Source: Nymphaea colorata
Taxonomy: Eukaryota; Streptophyta; Magnoliopsida; Nymphaeales; Nymphaeaceae
DNA length: 64,000 nucleotides
Assembly (NCBI RefSeq): GCF_008831285.2
Contig: NC_045144.1
Span: 24,693,716 to 24,757,715, forward strand
Direction of reading: 5' to 3'
Of this stretch, positions 22,103-33,376 are shown in pieces. A model generated the notes under the pieces. That model was not told where the DNA came from and searched no databases. It saw only the letters and a list, made by a program, of their open reading frames with translations. The position numbers and the translations under genes were made by a program. Within the stretch, counting starts at the first letter, position 1. Each line of letters starts with the position of its first letter.

Positions 22103-22758
22103 CTTTCAACACAAAGGAGGAAACCGAGCCACGGAATAGGAAGTGCAGGCAAAAAGAATACAATCACATATCGAAAGACAACATGATGATCATGAAGCAA
22201 TATGCAGTTAACGCATGTAGCAATCCAGAAGTCTGAGGAGCTGAACGAAGAGAGATCCCAGAGACGACGCTGAGAAGAAAATCAGCGTGCAGAACCTCGG
22301 GCAGAGCAGCGGCAGAACAGCGGCGGAGCAGCGTGCAGCGGAGGAGCAGCGTGCAGAGCAGCGGCGGAGCAGCATGCAGCGGAAAGACGTTGAGAGGAAA
22401 AAATCAGCATTGAGGCGGCGGCGAAGATGACAGGCGAAGCAGCAACGGGCGCAGGCGTTCAGTCTACTGGGCGGAGCAACGGCAGAGTGCACACACGGCG
22501 GCGGCGCAGGCAGACGGGCGCAGGCGCACAATGGGTAGGGCGACGAGGGGCAGCAGGGCTGGGTCGGGCGGCAATGGACAGGGCGGCAATGGGCAGGGCT
22601 GGGTCGAGCGTCGAGCGGCAATGGACAGGGCTGGGTCGGGCGGCAATGGACAGGGCGGCAATGGGCAGGGCTGGGTCGGGCGGCGGCAGCTGACGCCGAT
22701 CAGGCGGCGGCCGGCGCCGCTTAGTCGGCGACAACTCGCTGAGGAGGAGACGGCTGGT
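22103..22758 (-). other. GC-rich leader of element C with minisatellite
   Basis: Untranslated leader between PBS and gag. It contains repeats of ggcaatggacagggc / ggcaatgggcagggctggg (about 22566-22680) and of gagcagcggcggagcagc (about 22300-22380). Open frames on both strands here are a by-product of the repeat and are not genes. Confidence 0.75.
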
Positions 22759-22770
22759 GCTCTGATACCA
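22759..22770 (-). promoter_or_regulatory. tRNA-Met(i) primer-binding site, element C
   Basis: Perfect TGGTATCAGAGC on the minus strand, directly inside the 5' LTR. Confidence 0.93.
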
Positions 22771-22934
22771 TGATGAATTTAAGAGAGCTGAACTTTGATT
22801 AACAACAAAAGAATCCCTAACTCCTCTTTATATAGACTAGAGGAGAGGGATAAGTTACAAGAAAGTCATTAAAAGAAACATTATTACACAAGTGCCCTCT
22901 CAAGCCTAATACTGAGTATAAACACGTCTTAACA
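22771..22934 (-). repeat. 5' LTR of element C
   Basis: 164 bp; matches 17699-17855 apart from one 7-bp insertion. Confidence 0.95.
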
Positions 22935-22939
22935 GTTGC

Positions 22940-23214
22940 AAGGGCGGGTTTCATCTTGTTTTACATGTTATTTCTCATCCCATGCCATTTGAATGGAATG
23001 CTGAAGAATATAAAGAACCTGTTAACTTTTGGTGCCTTGCTGTGGATTTTGCTTTTTTACTTTTAGCATTGGAGAAGTAAACACATTGGTGTTCCCATTT
23101 GAATTTGAAGTGACTTTTATCTTGAAAATCATTGGTTTTTAGGGCATTTATTTTCTGTTTTCATGTTTAGCTTCATTCCCAATGTTTTGAATTGAATGGT
23201 TAATTGCAGTCATA
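22940..23214. other. Intron-like DNA before eS7
   Basis: AT-rich, ends with ttaattgcag 8 bases before the eS7 ATG. Probably the 5'-UTR intron of the eS7 gene copy. Confidence 0.45.
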
Positions 23215-23661
23215 ATGTATACAACAAGGAGGAAAATTTAGGAAGACAAGGGCGCTGATCCTTCTATGTTTGAGGAGATAGTTGCACGGGTTAAGAATTT
23301 GAGCTGTGTAGCTACTTTAAAGCATAAGTTGAAGTATTCTATTCACCAACAGTAAACATTTCTCACCTTGCTGGCTTTTTCTGACCTTGAGAACACCAAC
23401 CAGGAACTGAAAAGTGATATGAAGGATCTGTTCATCAACTCAGTTGTGTAAGGACTTCATGTTTGTTTTATATGCTTGATGAAAGTCTTTTTACAAAAGG
23501 GATTTAATGTCGCTTTAGTGTCTATGTTCTCGGTAGCACTCTTACGCTAATTGATGTTTTTTTTTTCTCATTTTGGACATTAAAGCCAAATTGACATCTA
23601 TGGGAACCTGAAGGCAGTGGTGATCCATGTTCCTTACAAATTGCGGAAGGCTTTTCTGTAA
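23215..23661 (+). pseudogene. RPS7: Ribosomal protein eS7 (RPS7) pseudogene
   Basis: Copy of the gene for the cytosolic 40S protein eS7, with introns. Exon 1 (23215-about 23289) starts MYTTRRKI, then a stop replaces the expected Gln, then EDKGADPSMFEE. Exon 2 (23374-23448) reads SDLENTNQELKSDMKDLF; its acceptor is ttgctg instead of ttgcag. Exon 3 (23586-23661) reads IDIYGNLKAVVIHVPYKLRK and stops at taa 23659. The normal protein is about 190 residues; only the N-terminal 75 or so survive. Retained introns show it is not a processed retrocopy. The in-frame stop, lost acceptor and missing C-terminal half make it non-functional. Confidence 0.9.
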
Positions 23662-24658
23662 CATGGATTACACAAGAGGAATCAAATGTACAAGTATTAT
23701 GATGCTTCAAATGGTTCTATATGATGTCAATGACATGATTTTTTTTTTTTTGTTTAGGTCCTAGAACTGTTTTTTTCAAACGTTTTCTTTTATTATCCAA
23801 CATCAAAGGGGGTGGAACACCCCGTATCTCTAGCCTAACCAGTAACCAATCTCCACTGTGGATCAATCTTCTTCTTGTCTACCCTCCACTGCATTCTCAT
23901 TCTCCTTTTTAACTTTTCTCATTCACCCTTCTCCCCCTTGGCTAGTTTGTGCTTATCTTAATAGCAAAAATGAGCGTCCAAGGGTGGAGGTATTCTCAAT
24001 CATCACCAACTATCCAGCCATGTCTTCATTAACTAGGTCCTTCATGATTTTTGACCAAGTTGGTATTCAATTTCTTCTTGTGTCTTGTTAGTTGAATGGA
24101 TGTCTGAGGTATTGTAAATATCCAACATAGGTTAAAGTCATTGGTTTGATTAGTTTTCAGTAGGAGCATATTCAGTTAGATTTATTTTAATTTTGTTGAG
24201 TTGGGCAAATGTTGGTTTGATTTTATAGTGGTTCAATCTTCTCTTTTATATTCTGCTTTAGTGGTTTTCCAGCATAACGCTCATTGTGTTTAGTTCTCAC
24301 TTTCATTGTGTCATGGGTTGTTTAGGAGCTTTGTTGATTTAGTTGTTGGGTTTTCATTTTTCAATGACTTTGCCGGATTCTTTGATAAATGAAATCTTAT
24401 CAAGTCTAGTCATGAATATGTGTGTACGTGTACTATTTCAATGTCTTTCTACCTGCAGTTAATTTTTTTTTTTATGTATTAGAGTTCTTATTTCAGCCAA
24501 GGCCCCCCTTGGATTCTTAAAAGCTTCAATACTTGTGTAACAATGGTTTATGCCCCCTCCATCCTTCCTCACCTCAAAAATAATTTCTGGCTCCTCCCAT
24601 GTGCCTATTCATGCATTCAAGTTGATGTTGGGGCTGATAGTTCAAATCCAATAGTGAA
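23662..24658. other. Non-coding interval
   Basis: No gene seen. 23975-24080 (tcatcaccaactatcc ... caatttcttcttgtgtc) resembles part of R1 (2025-2130 and 13860-13955), so a third, isolated copy of that sub-segment lies here. Confidence 0.5.
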
Positions 24659-25257
24659 ATTCTAAAAAATATGTAACGTATATACATATATAATATGTTG
24701 TACTATATATTATTGTGTATATGTTATGTACTGTAATATGTAATGCGTATGTATACTCATAATATTAACATATGTATATTAATATTATATTAATTTGTTA
24801 ACATATATAATATTATATTAAAATATGTATCCATATACACATTATATATCTATACAATATACATGCACATATAATATGTATAACATATATGTATACATAT
24901 AACGTTATATGTATATATCTTATGTCTACATAGTTTAACATATACATATATATGGTAGAAATTCTGGAAAATATGTAACTTATATACATATATAATATGT
25001 TGTACTATATATTATTGTGTATATGTTATGTACTGTAATATGTAATGCATATGTATACTCATAATATTAACATATGTATATTAATATTATATTAATTTGT
25101 TAACATATATAATATTATATTAAAATATATATCCTTATACACATTATATATCCATACAATATACATGCACAAATAATATGTATAACATATATGTATACAT
25201 ATAACGTTATATGTATATATCTTATGTCTACATAGTATAACATATACATATATATGG
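24659..25257. repeat. 302-bp AT-rich tandem duplication
   Basis: Unit 1 starts attctaaaaaatatgtaac at 24659, unit 2 starts attctggaaaatatgtaac at 24961; both run through ataacgttatatgtatatat to near the end and are almost identical. Very AT-rich, non-coding. Confidence 0.9.
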
Positions 25258-25494
25258 TATAATGTAGAATGCAAGTTATAGACTATACATACGTATATTT
25301 ATGTTATATGTTATAGGTGTATAATGTTATATATAATGTGTGTGTGTGTGTATATATATATAGATATATTTATTATTTAAATAGTACATACATGAATACA
25401 TCTACATATTAAAACATATATAGCATATGTACACATGCATATGTAAATTGTGTATATTATGCATAATGATATATGTATATATGTAATATAGTAT

Positions 25495-25526
<32 letters not shown>

Positions 25527-25840
25527 CTGTGTGTGTGTGTGTGTATGTGTGTGTGTGTGCATGTGTGTGTGTGTGTGTGTTTAACGTATATATGTATACA
25601 TATTCTATATAGTAGACATATATATGGCACTTATATATGTACATATAATATGCATACGTATAATATATTTTACATTACACATATATGTATATGTATACAT
25701 ATACGTACGTATAAGTAACAACTAACATGTACATACGTATACATATGTATTCATAAAATATGTGTGTACGTGTAGATAACATAACAAATAATACGTATAT
25801 GCATATGTATATATAAAATTTCTAGTTATACATATACCAA
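25258..25840. repeat. (TG)n/(TA)n microsatellite block
   Basis: Alternating TA and TG/CA runs (for example 25501-25526 TA and 25529-25580 TG). The tiny open frames of IYIYIY or THTHTH type here are simple-sequence artefacts. Confidence 0.9.
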
Positions 25841-26199
25841 GGTATCACAATAGGTCTCTCGGAAGAGCCAAACATGTAATTGTCAAAGCATGTTTGGCAT
25901 CTAATTCTGTTCTCATTGCTTGATATCGTTGACTGTTTTTCATTTGTTCTCATTAATATTTGATCAACGGAATTCTTTGTCAAAATTATATATCATTTAT
26001 GGGAGCACGTTTTTGTTCAATGGAAAGCCTTAGTTAGAGCATCAAATGTACTTGGGATCAGATTCAACTTTGATAGATTGGTTATCAGATTTTGTTTAGG
26101 TTCAGGCATTTTTATTTAAATCACTGTCCGTTTGGATCTGAAAAGTGTATGTTTTTTTTATCACTCCTTATCTGATCCAGCATGTTACCTGTCAACTTT
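25841..26199. other. Non-coding interval
   Basis: Nothing recognisable. Confidence 0.5.
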
Positions 26200-27545
26200 T
26201 GTCACTGCCCGTAAGAGAATTGATGAAGTTCATTTTCTTACCTAGTCAATCCATTTGGTTTTCCAAGCACCCTTTTCTTTAGAGAGAGACGAGTTTCTAC
26301 CTCCACTGAGATATTTCATTTGATGTCAAGATCATTTCTAAAAAAAGAACTTTTCCATCTTGCTTAAAAACATTTTAAAAGCGTTTTTTCACACAATGAT
26401 ATGCCTTCATTTTATTTTTAGTACCTCCTAGAGTACTAGGAGAAAATTTCAAACTTTTGTCGTCAATCAATGGAAGAGGAAAACTCGAAAAATCTTGAGT
26501 ATGAACAATGAGAAAAAAATCCTATGAAGCTAAGAAAGTCAAGAATAGGAGATGCTATTGTCTCTGCTAATTAAGCATCTGCAAGGATTTAGTAAGAAAA
26601 TACTCTAAGAGAGAAGCCGCAATGCTCTGTAAAATCTTGACAGATAGCAAAATGAGAGTTGAGAGATGGGCTCGGGGCTTGTGTAGTTGTTCGTCTAGGT
26701 CGGTAATCGAGAGTACCCGGTAGGCATATAGGTGATTTATGTCTATGCCGCGAAGATTACGACTTATGAACTTTTGGATCGTTGAAAGCCCGTAAGGTGA
26801 AGCGGGTTGGATACGTGACAAAACTACATATAACCACCAAAGTGGTGGAACTTCGTAGTAGCCTTTGGGGTGGTGAGGTATTCCCTCAAAGGTGAAGGTC
26901 GGCCTGAAAAATGAAATCAAAAGGCAAAAAGCCAAATGCAAAAGAAGGAACGAAACAAAAAAAAAAAAAACAAAAAAAACAAAAGGTATCTGTCAAGGAA
27001 TGAAAGGCATGATGGCTGAACTTGTAGAAATTGGATGCGACAGTCTTTTGCAGATGTGTAATTTTGGAGTCAATTCTAATCCTCTTTTTGATTTCTTGAG
27101 ATGTTGACGACCATTCCTTTATGTTCATATTTTAGAAATTGAGAGAGATTCCTTCTAGAGATTCAACAACAATTATGTGAAATGGATCTTGATGCTTGTA
27201 TAGTACTGTGAGTAAATGAAAGACATATTATTTGCACAACACGAGCACTCTAGCTTATGAGTTGATGAATGATTTATGAACTATTTCAAACTAAAAGCTT
27301 GACATCTCTTGTTATATTTCTTGGTTTTCTGAGTGTAGGAGAAACTAACCCAATCCCTCTTTGGTCTTGTAATATATTGCCCCTTTCATTACCAAGCTAC
27401 TAGTACATTAATTGAATACACAAAACCTCTCATATACCCAAGTTGAGTGTCATGCCCCATCATCTCCTCTATCTTAAGAGAGACATGCCTTTCAGGATAG
27501 AAGATTAAACCAGAACCGTCATTCCATCTTAATTGTCTTAGTTGT
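26200..27545. repeat. Duplicated block R1, copy 3 (diverged)
   Basis: Matches copy 2 from about 12330 to 13660, at roughly 80-85% identity by eye, e.g. gcaaggattta at 26581 and agatgggctcggggcttgtgtagttgtt in all copies. It lacks the KUP part. The minus-strand frame containing EQLHKPRAHLSTLILL remains open (26567-26941) without frame-breaking indels. Confidence 0.8.
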
Positions 27546-27695
27546 TTGGTTTTCATTTCATTGCCTTCATTTGTGTTGTGGACCAACTATCCCTCAGCAC
27601 CCCATTGGCCAAATAGACTTGAAAAAGTCTGCCCGTGACAACTTGATTCTTTTGATAAGTATAATCTGATCAAATTCATGGGTGTGTTGGTTGTG

Positions 27696-28025
27696 TCACA
27701 TATTCTTTTCTGCAAATAGTTGAGCAATCACTAGGATTGACAATTCAACACATTGTGTCAGCATTGTCAGCATCTTGGACTCCAAGCAAATAGTTGAACA
27801 ATCAGTGGGAAGCTCCTCATTTTTAGTTTCTGTCTGAACAGTTTCTGTCTGAATGTCTTCCTGAGCACGACTTGGGTCATCCAGGGAAGAAGAAGGATTG
27901 GGATTAGGAGTAAAATTAGAAGTAAAATTATCACCATCAGTCACCTTATCCAGGGAACATCCTTCATTCCTTTCATGTTCAAGCACCTCAACAACCGGTG
28001 GACTCTCTTCTCGCTTGTACTCCAA
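27696..28025 (-). pseudogene. Element D linker and truncation junction
   Basis: The frame runs from the integrase-RT linker (NPNPSSSLDDPSRAQED, EELP) into unrelated DNA. At the junction a word of about 20 bp, gcaaatagttga(g/a)caatca, occurs twice, at 27713 and 27785 (72 bp apart). Confidence 0.6.
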
Positions 28026-28038
28026 GAAATTTCCTGGC

Positions 28039-29360
28039 TCAGATAATACTCTTCCCCTGACATTGACTTCTCCCCCTAAAGAGAATTCTCACCAAAATAA
28101 GAGACATGTTCCAAGAATGTGACATCCTTGGTAACGTGTAAACACGACCAGTGGCAGGATCTAGACATTTATACCCCTTTTGAGTAGGAGGATACCCAAC
28201 AAATATTTCCTTGATTGACCTTAGATCAAGTTTTTTTACTATAGGGCTGTGATCATGAATGAAGCAAACACATCCAAAGACACGAGAGGGAAGATGAAAT
28301 GGTTGACGATTCCTTGGAAGCATAGAGTGGGGGGTCCGCCCATTTAACACACGACTAGGCATGCGGTTAATCAAGTATGCATGAGTAAGAACAACATCTC
28401 CCCAGTAATGTTTTGGAAGGTTCTTTGAAACAAGAGGACTCTGGTGACATTAAGCAACTGACGATTTTTCCTCTCAGCGAGCCCATTTTGAGGAGGGGTG
28501 CAACTGCAAGATGTCTAATGAACAATCGCCAGTTTTCAAAGGAAATCCTCAACAGCTTGACAAACATAAATCTTAACAGAACCACCATATTGGTTCTCCA
28601 CAAGAAGAATGAAGGTCTCTATGATATGCGGCACTTCGCTACGATCTTTCAACAGGTAAACAAAGGTATTCCTTAAGTAATCGTCTATAAAGGTTATAAA
28701 ATACTGAAAACCACAACGAGTATGAATTCCAGAAGGCCCCCACACATCGGAATGAATCAAAGAAAAATTTTCATTAGCACGATTGTTTGAAACAGGGTAA
28801 GAAGCCCTAACATGTTTAGCAAACCGACATATGATCAAATTAGAACATAATTCAGGAAATAACTGTTTCAAAACTCCAAAACGGAGATGTCCAAGGCATT
28901 CATGCCAATACAAAAATAACTGAAGACAATCTTCTCTCTTCTTTTCGGTCCTGCTAACAGCTGTCATAAGAGCATTGGCCACACGGATGGGAAGTCGATA
29001 TAAGCCTTCAGACACCAAACCAATCCCAATCCTCTCCCCTGTCACCAAGTCCTGTAAAACACAATGATTTGCAGAGTTCACAATTCAACTCCTTTGTAAT
29101 CTTGCTGACATATAAAAGATTCAAGGGAAGATGAAGAACTTGTAAGGCACTATGCACTAAAAAATTGTTTAACAAAGAAAGACTCCCTTTTCCTACCACG
29201 GAAGTAAAGGAACATCAGCAAGAGAAACACGTTCCTTTCCAGAAGATAGCTTATACTCATGAAAGAGCTTAGAGTTGTCAGTGATGTGATGGGTGGCACC
29301 ACTGTCAACAATCCATTCTCCCATACAAAAATTATTTTTCACCAGAAATGGTCAGTGCAT
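28039..29360 (-). pseudogene. Element D protease-integrase remnant
   Basis: In several frames: protease WIVDSGATHH (about 29300-29330), LHLPLNLLYVSKITKELN, GAG-pre-integrase HECLGHLRFGVLKQLFPEL, integrase IHSDVWGPSGIHTRCGFQYF (first catalytic D present), then MPSRVLNGRTPHSML, VFGCVCFIHDHSPIVKKLD and YPPTQKGYKCLDP. At least three frameshifts separate these blocks. Confidence 0.85.
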
Positions 29361-29684
29361 GATTAACCTTCACATCATCTCACACTTCGGTTTGACCAAC
29401 ATCGATCTGACTATTCTTCTTTTCACAAATCTGTTCAGCTGAGATAGAGGCTTTTCCTCCACTAGAGTTGGTAGCATCAGAAACAGATTTCTTCCCACTA
29501 GATGGTCTCCCTCGACTATTCTTCTTTTCAAGATGGAGGTCCCAACAAAAATCCACTGTATGACCAGTCTTCTTGTAGTGAGTGCACTTGCGGGGAGGTC
29601 GAGCAGCTCCTACAGGACCACGGCTAACAAGGGCAGACCTCTCACTATATGAGATGGGATCCCCCTTTTTTCCACAAGGCGTCT

Positions 29685-30043
29685 CTACTCTTTAGCCTCA
29701 ACATGGGCGTAAACATCTTCAATACTAGGCAGTTCGTCAGGATTAAGGATTTGACTCCTTATACCTTCAAAGTCATCATTCAATTCTGCTAAAAATAGGA
29801 ACACCCTATTCTCCCATTCTTTGGCAAAATGACGCACTTGATCTTGGGGACAAACCCAATGTGTCATCAGAGTAGTAGTCAAGTTCCTCCACTTAGATTC
29901 CTGCGATCCCCATGGTGATTGCAGCAAACCATTGAAGGTAGTTTTTTTTGGTCAGACGACTTGAACTGGAATATGTTCATTTCTAGAGGCACCAACATCA
30001 GTATGGTCCACATTGACAGTAGAAGAAAAAGAAGAATCTACCA
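29685..30043 (-). pseudogene. Element D gag remnant
   Basis: Starts MVDSSFSSTVNVDHTD at about 30043, then EHIPVQVV and a stop caused by base loss before the expected LTKKNYLQW. After ITMG-like sequence the frame jumps directly to SKWRNL...AKEWENRVFLFLAELND and SIEDVYAHVEAKE, so the middle of gag (present in element F) has been deleted. A zinc-knuckle-like segment follows downstream near 29560-29600. Confidence 0.8.
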
Positions 30044-30353
30044 TGAACGGGTTTCAGCACTGTAGCAAGAAACCAAGAGGCGGCAGCAGCAGAGGGACAG
30101 TAAAGCAGCGGTGGAGCTGAGAGCAGCGGTTGAGCAAGGAGTAGCAGCAGAAGTAGGGAGTAGCTGCAGCGTGGCTCAGGAAATGACAGGAAAAAGCTGG
30201 GAGAAGACAACCGCTGCATGGGCCTCGAGCGATAGACGATCACCACTCAAACGGTGATGAGGAATCCTCTGTCCAAACAGAACAGTGACAACATGATCTC
30301 TTCCCCAACACAAGCACAAACGAAAACTTAGAACCAACTCGGCTCTGATACCA

Positions 30354-30560
30354 TGTAGAAACAGGGAAACCAAGAGAGCAAAGAACAACACAGATGTAAC
30401 GTGGAAAACCCCTCAACAAGAGGGAAAAAACCACGGGTGAGGAGGACAACACACTGAAAAATAGGGTTTATCCAGGTTAAATAGGGCCTTAACAGTAACA
30501 CACTGGATTGGGTCCAGACCCAAACCCGGATAGGTGACCCAAATACGACATATGTCAACA
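30354..30560 (-). repeat. 5' LTR of element D
   Basis: 207 bp, ends tgtagaaaca ... tatgtcaaca; PBS TGGTATCAGAGC (minus) at 30342-30353. Contains aacgtggaaaacccct and a 7-bp-stem hairpin at 30508-30523 (ttgggtc/gacccaa). Confidence 0.88.
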
Positions 30561-31015
30561 TATACAATATACATTATGTAATATATATATTATATGTATA
30601 ATGTACATATAATGTACATTATAATATGTATGTACATGTGTACAATCTACATATAATATATGTTATAATATGTATATATGATATATATGTTATATTATGT
30701 ATATATAATACACATATGATATATATCACAGGCATAACATGTATAATATACATGTATATTATATATATTATGTGAAATATAACGTATATGTACAAGTAGT
30801 ATAATACTTGTGTATAATATCATATGTTGTAATTATAATATATTATGTAATGTACATTATATATATATATATATATATATAAAATGTTACATATTATATA
30901 TAATTATACTATGTTATATGACACATTATTTAATATATTATGTATGTACATTTATGATATATATATATACATATATAACATATATATGTATATATGCTAT
31001 GCCTGTTTATCTCAT
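30561..31015. repeat. AT-rich low-complexity block
   Basis: TA-dominated sequence directly outside element D's LTR, with runs such as 30860-30881. No coding content. Confidence 0.85.
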
Positions 31016-32560
31016 TGCAAGTTGAGCTATCTTTATGTCTTAACTTGATGTTTTAGTCTTGTTGTGTAGAGGTATTAGTCCCTAGGGAGTCGTAATAAAA
31101 TTTTTAAAGCTTCATCAATTGCATATGAGTCTTAGTTTGATTTTAGCTGATTTTGATTCTTAGTTTAGTTGAGTTTGGTTTCTAGCTAGACATGTGTTGG
31201 ATAAGTTGGGACGATATGGATGAGGAATAAGGAAACTAGGAGAGAACATGGGTAAGCACGTGATTTTATTTGGTTTCCCTTATGGACACAAATTCGAAGG
31301 ACATCACACTTAATCCCCTCTCCTCACTCATGGGTCCTATTTCTCAATGGCTGTTTTAGGTAGTAGTCTCTTTCCTTTTATTGTTTAGGAAGCATATGCT
31401 TGACGTATTAAGTTTTTGAGAAATGAGTCAAACTCCTTTAATGTCAACTTTGCAAGGAAGACCCAAGGACGTGGCCTTCGGATCCCACTTCCAATTGGTG
31501 TTTTTCTTTCTTTATTTTTTTTTGAAATGTGATTCTAGATTTTATTTGATTTTATTTTTTTCATTTACATAATCTTATACTAGTTAACTATTTCATGTGG
31601 TCTTGCTACGTTTAGTTGTTTTAAAGTGTTGGATATGCTTGAGAAGGCCCCATGGTGTTGCTGGCACATATTCTAGTCATCTAACCATTCATCTTAACAA
31701 CCCCGCGTCTCCAGCATGTTTTAGATTTCCTTCTATTTATCCCTCCTTGTTTGCTCTTCTTAACTGGCGTAAAGAATTTTGAAATGTCCAAAGTGAGAAG
31801 GTGTTCCATCTTCAAGCATCATCTAGCACACTATCCACCATGCTGCTGGGTCCTCCATTGAACTTTCTCTTTACAGGTTGGGACTTGGTTCCATCTGGAA
31901 TCGTGTTAAGGTCAGGTCTTATTGGTGAGTGTCAAACAGGTTTAGAGTCTTTAGACTTTGAGACCTAGGTTCAGTATGTGTCTTTTTTTTATGTTCCATG
32001 TGATTCCAGCCTATGGCCGTGCTCAGTTTAGAGTCAGTTTCATGTAGTTCGTCAGTTAACTAGATTCCTTATCATGTGAGACTATTGTTGAAGGTCAATT
32101 GTTCGGACTTTCTTCTTGTGGTGCTTGACTAGCCTTCTATAGGTGCATATTTTATTTGTAGTTTAATCCAGTGGGAACGTGGGTAGTTTTTTTATTTCAT
32201 GCTTGTTTGAATCTTAGTTAGAGTAGTTGGTGTCTGATTGTTAACTGTCGTGTTTTCTTCATTGAGCTTGTGATTTTGAATATGTATGTTAGTTGCGCAT
32301 GGCATGGTTACACCGATTTATATTTTAGAATGTATATGAATATTATAGTTGTTATGCCTTGGTATTTACTTTGTGTGTTTGTTGCTATCATTAGAATTGT
32401 TTGAAGATGTAGCATATACTTATTGACTATAGGTTCTAGAGGTAGTCAAGCCTTTGTGAATGGCTCGAACCTAGTTAGTTAGCTGAATTGTTTTGCAAAC
32501 ATATATTAGTCATCGATTTGTTTTTTCTTATTTGTCTTTGGCAGTTGACATTCCGTACAT
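31016..32560. other. Non-coding interval
   Basis: No recognisable gene, repeat or RNA. One small open frame near 31597-31782 has no features. Confidence 0.5.
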
Positions 32561-32670
32561 CATAAGCATTCAGTATTGTTGAAGGTCCTCTATTTCCGTT
32601 TTTGGTATCAACTCTTTACAAAGGCAGATCCTTTTAACCATGATTGGCAAACCTGTACAAACTACAAAAG

Positions 32671-33350
32671 TCATTCTCGCCATCGAGGCCATTTGGTGTA
32701 TCCACTGTGGTTTCCGTTGCATACCCTGTTTATCGCTATGGCAAAGGACTGCTCTCTTAGAGCGGAATGGGACTGGAGATCATCATTTGTTTTGTCCACA
32801 TCTCTTGAGAACTTGCCTCCAGCTTCAACACTCTTGTTGTCGTCTCTTATTTGGTGCTTGTCTACATGATCGATCGTCCGTTGTGGCAAGACTCGAAGTG
32901 TTAGAATAGTGTCTTCATCCTCCTGAACTGCACGATGTTTTCTTCTAGTGTTGCCCACGAGCACAGTTTTCGACCCAGCGTCTGGAGCATCTTCTTCAGA
33001 TTTGCCATCTAGAAACTCTTCTAGCATCATATGCATCCACCTGTATTCTGCTACCATAGTCTCCCACATCTCATTTACGTCGTCCCATTTTGGGTCACTC
33101 ATTGCTCCGATCGACACTCTCCAGTACTTGAGGTTTGAAGGTTACCTTGATGAAGAGCTTCTCGCAGCAGCATCACCAGAGGTTGTTGCTCTGTGAAGAT
33201 TGTGTTGTGTCTAGTGTCAACGCCCTCCATCTGCTGCTCAAGTCTTTGAATTCTTCCGTCCGCTGCTTCTAACTCCTCTTCCATGCGCACGTGATAGGCA
33301 TCGCAGCCGCCATGGCCTCTCGAGCCGTGACTCTATCTCTCATGGCTGTC
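32671..33350 (-). pseudogene. Element G gag-like remnant
   Basis: After the PBS the minus strand reads MTTAMRDRVTAREAMAAAM, then with a frameshift MEEELEAADGRIQRLEQQME (a coiled-coil-like stretch), and with another the frame 33117-32671 including MSDPKWDDVNEMWETMVAEY. This resembles the coiled-coil start of plant LTR-element gag proteins, but I see no zinc knuckle and no certain family. Confidence 0.5.
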
Positions 33351-33376
33351 GTCATCTTCCGAGCGCTCTGATACCT

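Larger units (their letters stand above)
17699..22934 (-). mobile_element. Copia element C, full length and young
   Basis: A 5,236-bp Ty1/copia element on the minus strand with unusually short LTRs (157 and 164 bp). The LTRs are identical apart from a 7-bp indel (ttacaca present only in the right one). A perfect 5-bp target duplication gttgc flanks it (17694-17698 and 22935-22939). PBS, polypurine tract and all domains are present. The only coding lesion I can see is one extra A in a run of A near 18392-18398, just before RNase H. This is the youngest element in the window. Confidence 0.97.
27803..30560 (-). mobile_element. Copia element D, 3'-truncated
   Basis: Minus-strand copia with 5' LTR, PBS, gag, protease and integrase, but no RT, RNase H or 3' LTR. 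Homology to element F ends near 27803, inside gtgggaagctcctc, just before the position where RT should start. Gag also lacks about 400 bp relative to F. Many frameshifts: long dead. Confidence 0.9.

Noticed and set aside
22208-22773. Overlapping open frames on both strands with Arg/Gly/Pro-rich repeats
   Set aside because: GC-rich minisatellite in the leader of element C; frames are open on several strands at once.
25092-25718. Open frames on both strands with THTHTH, CVCVCV and IYIYIY runs
   Set aside because: Pure microsatellite translation.
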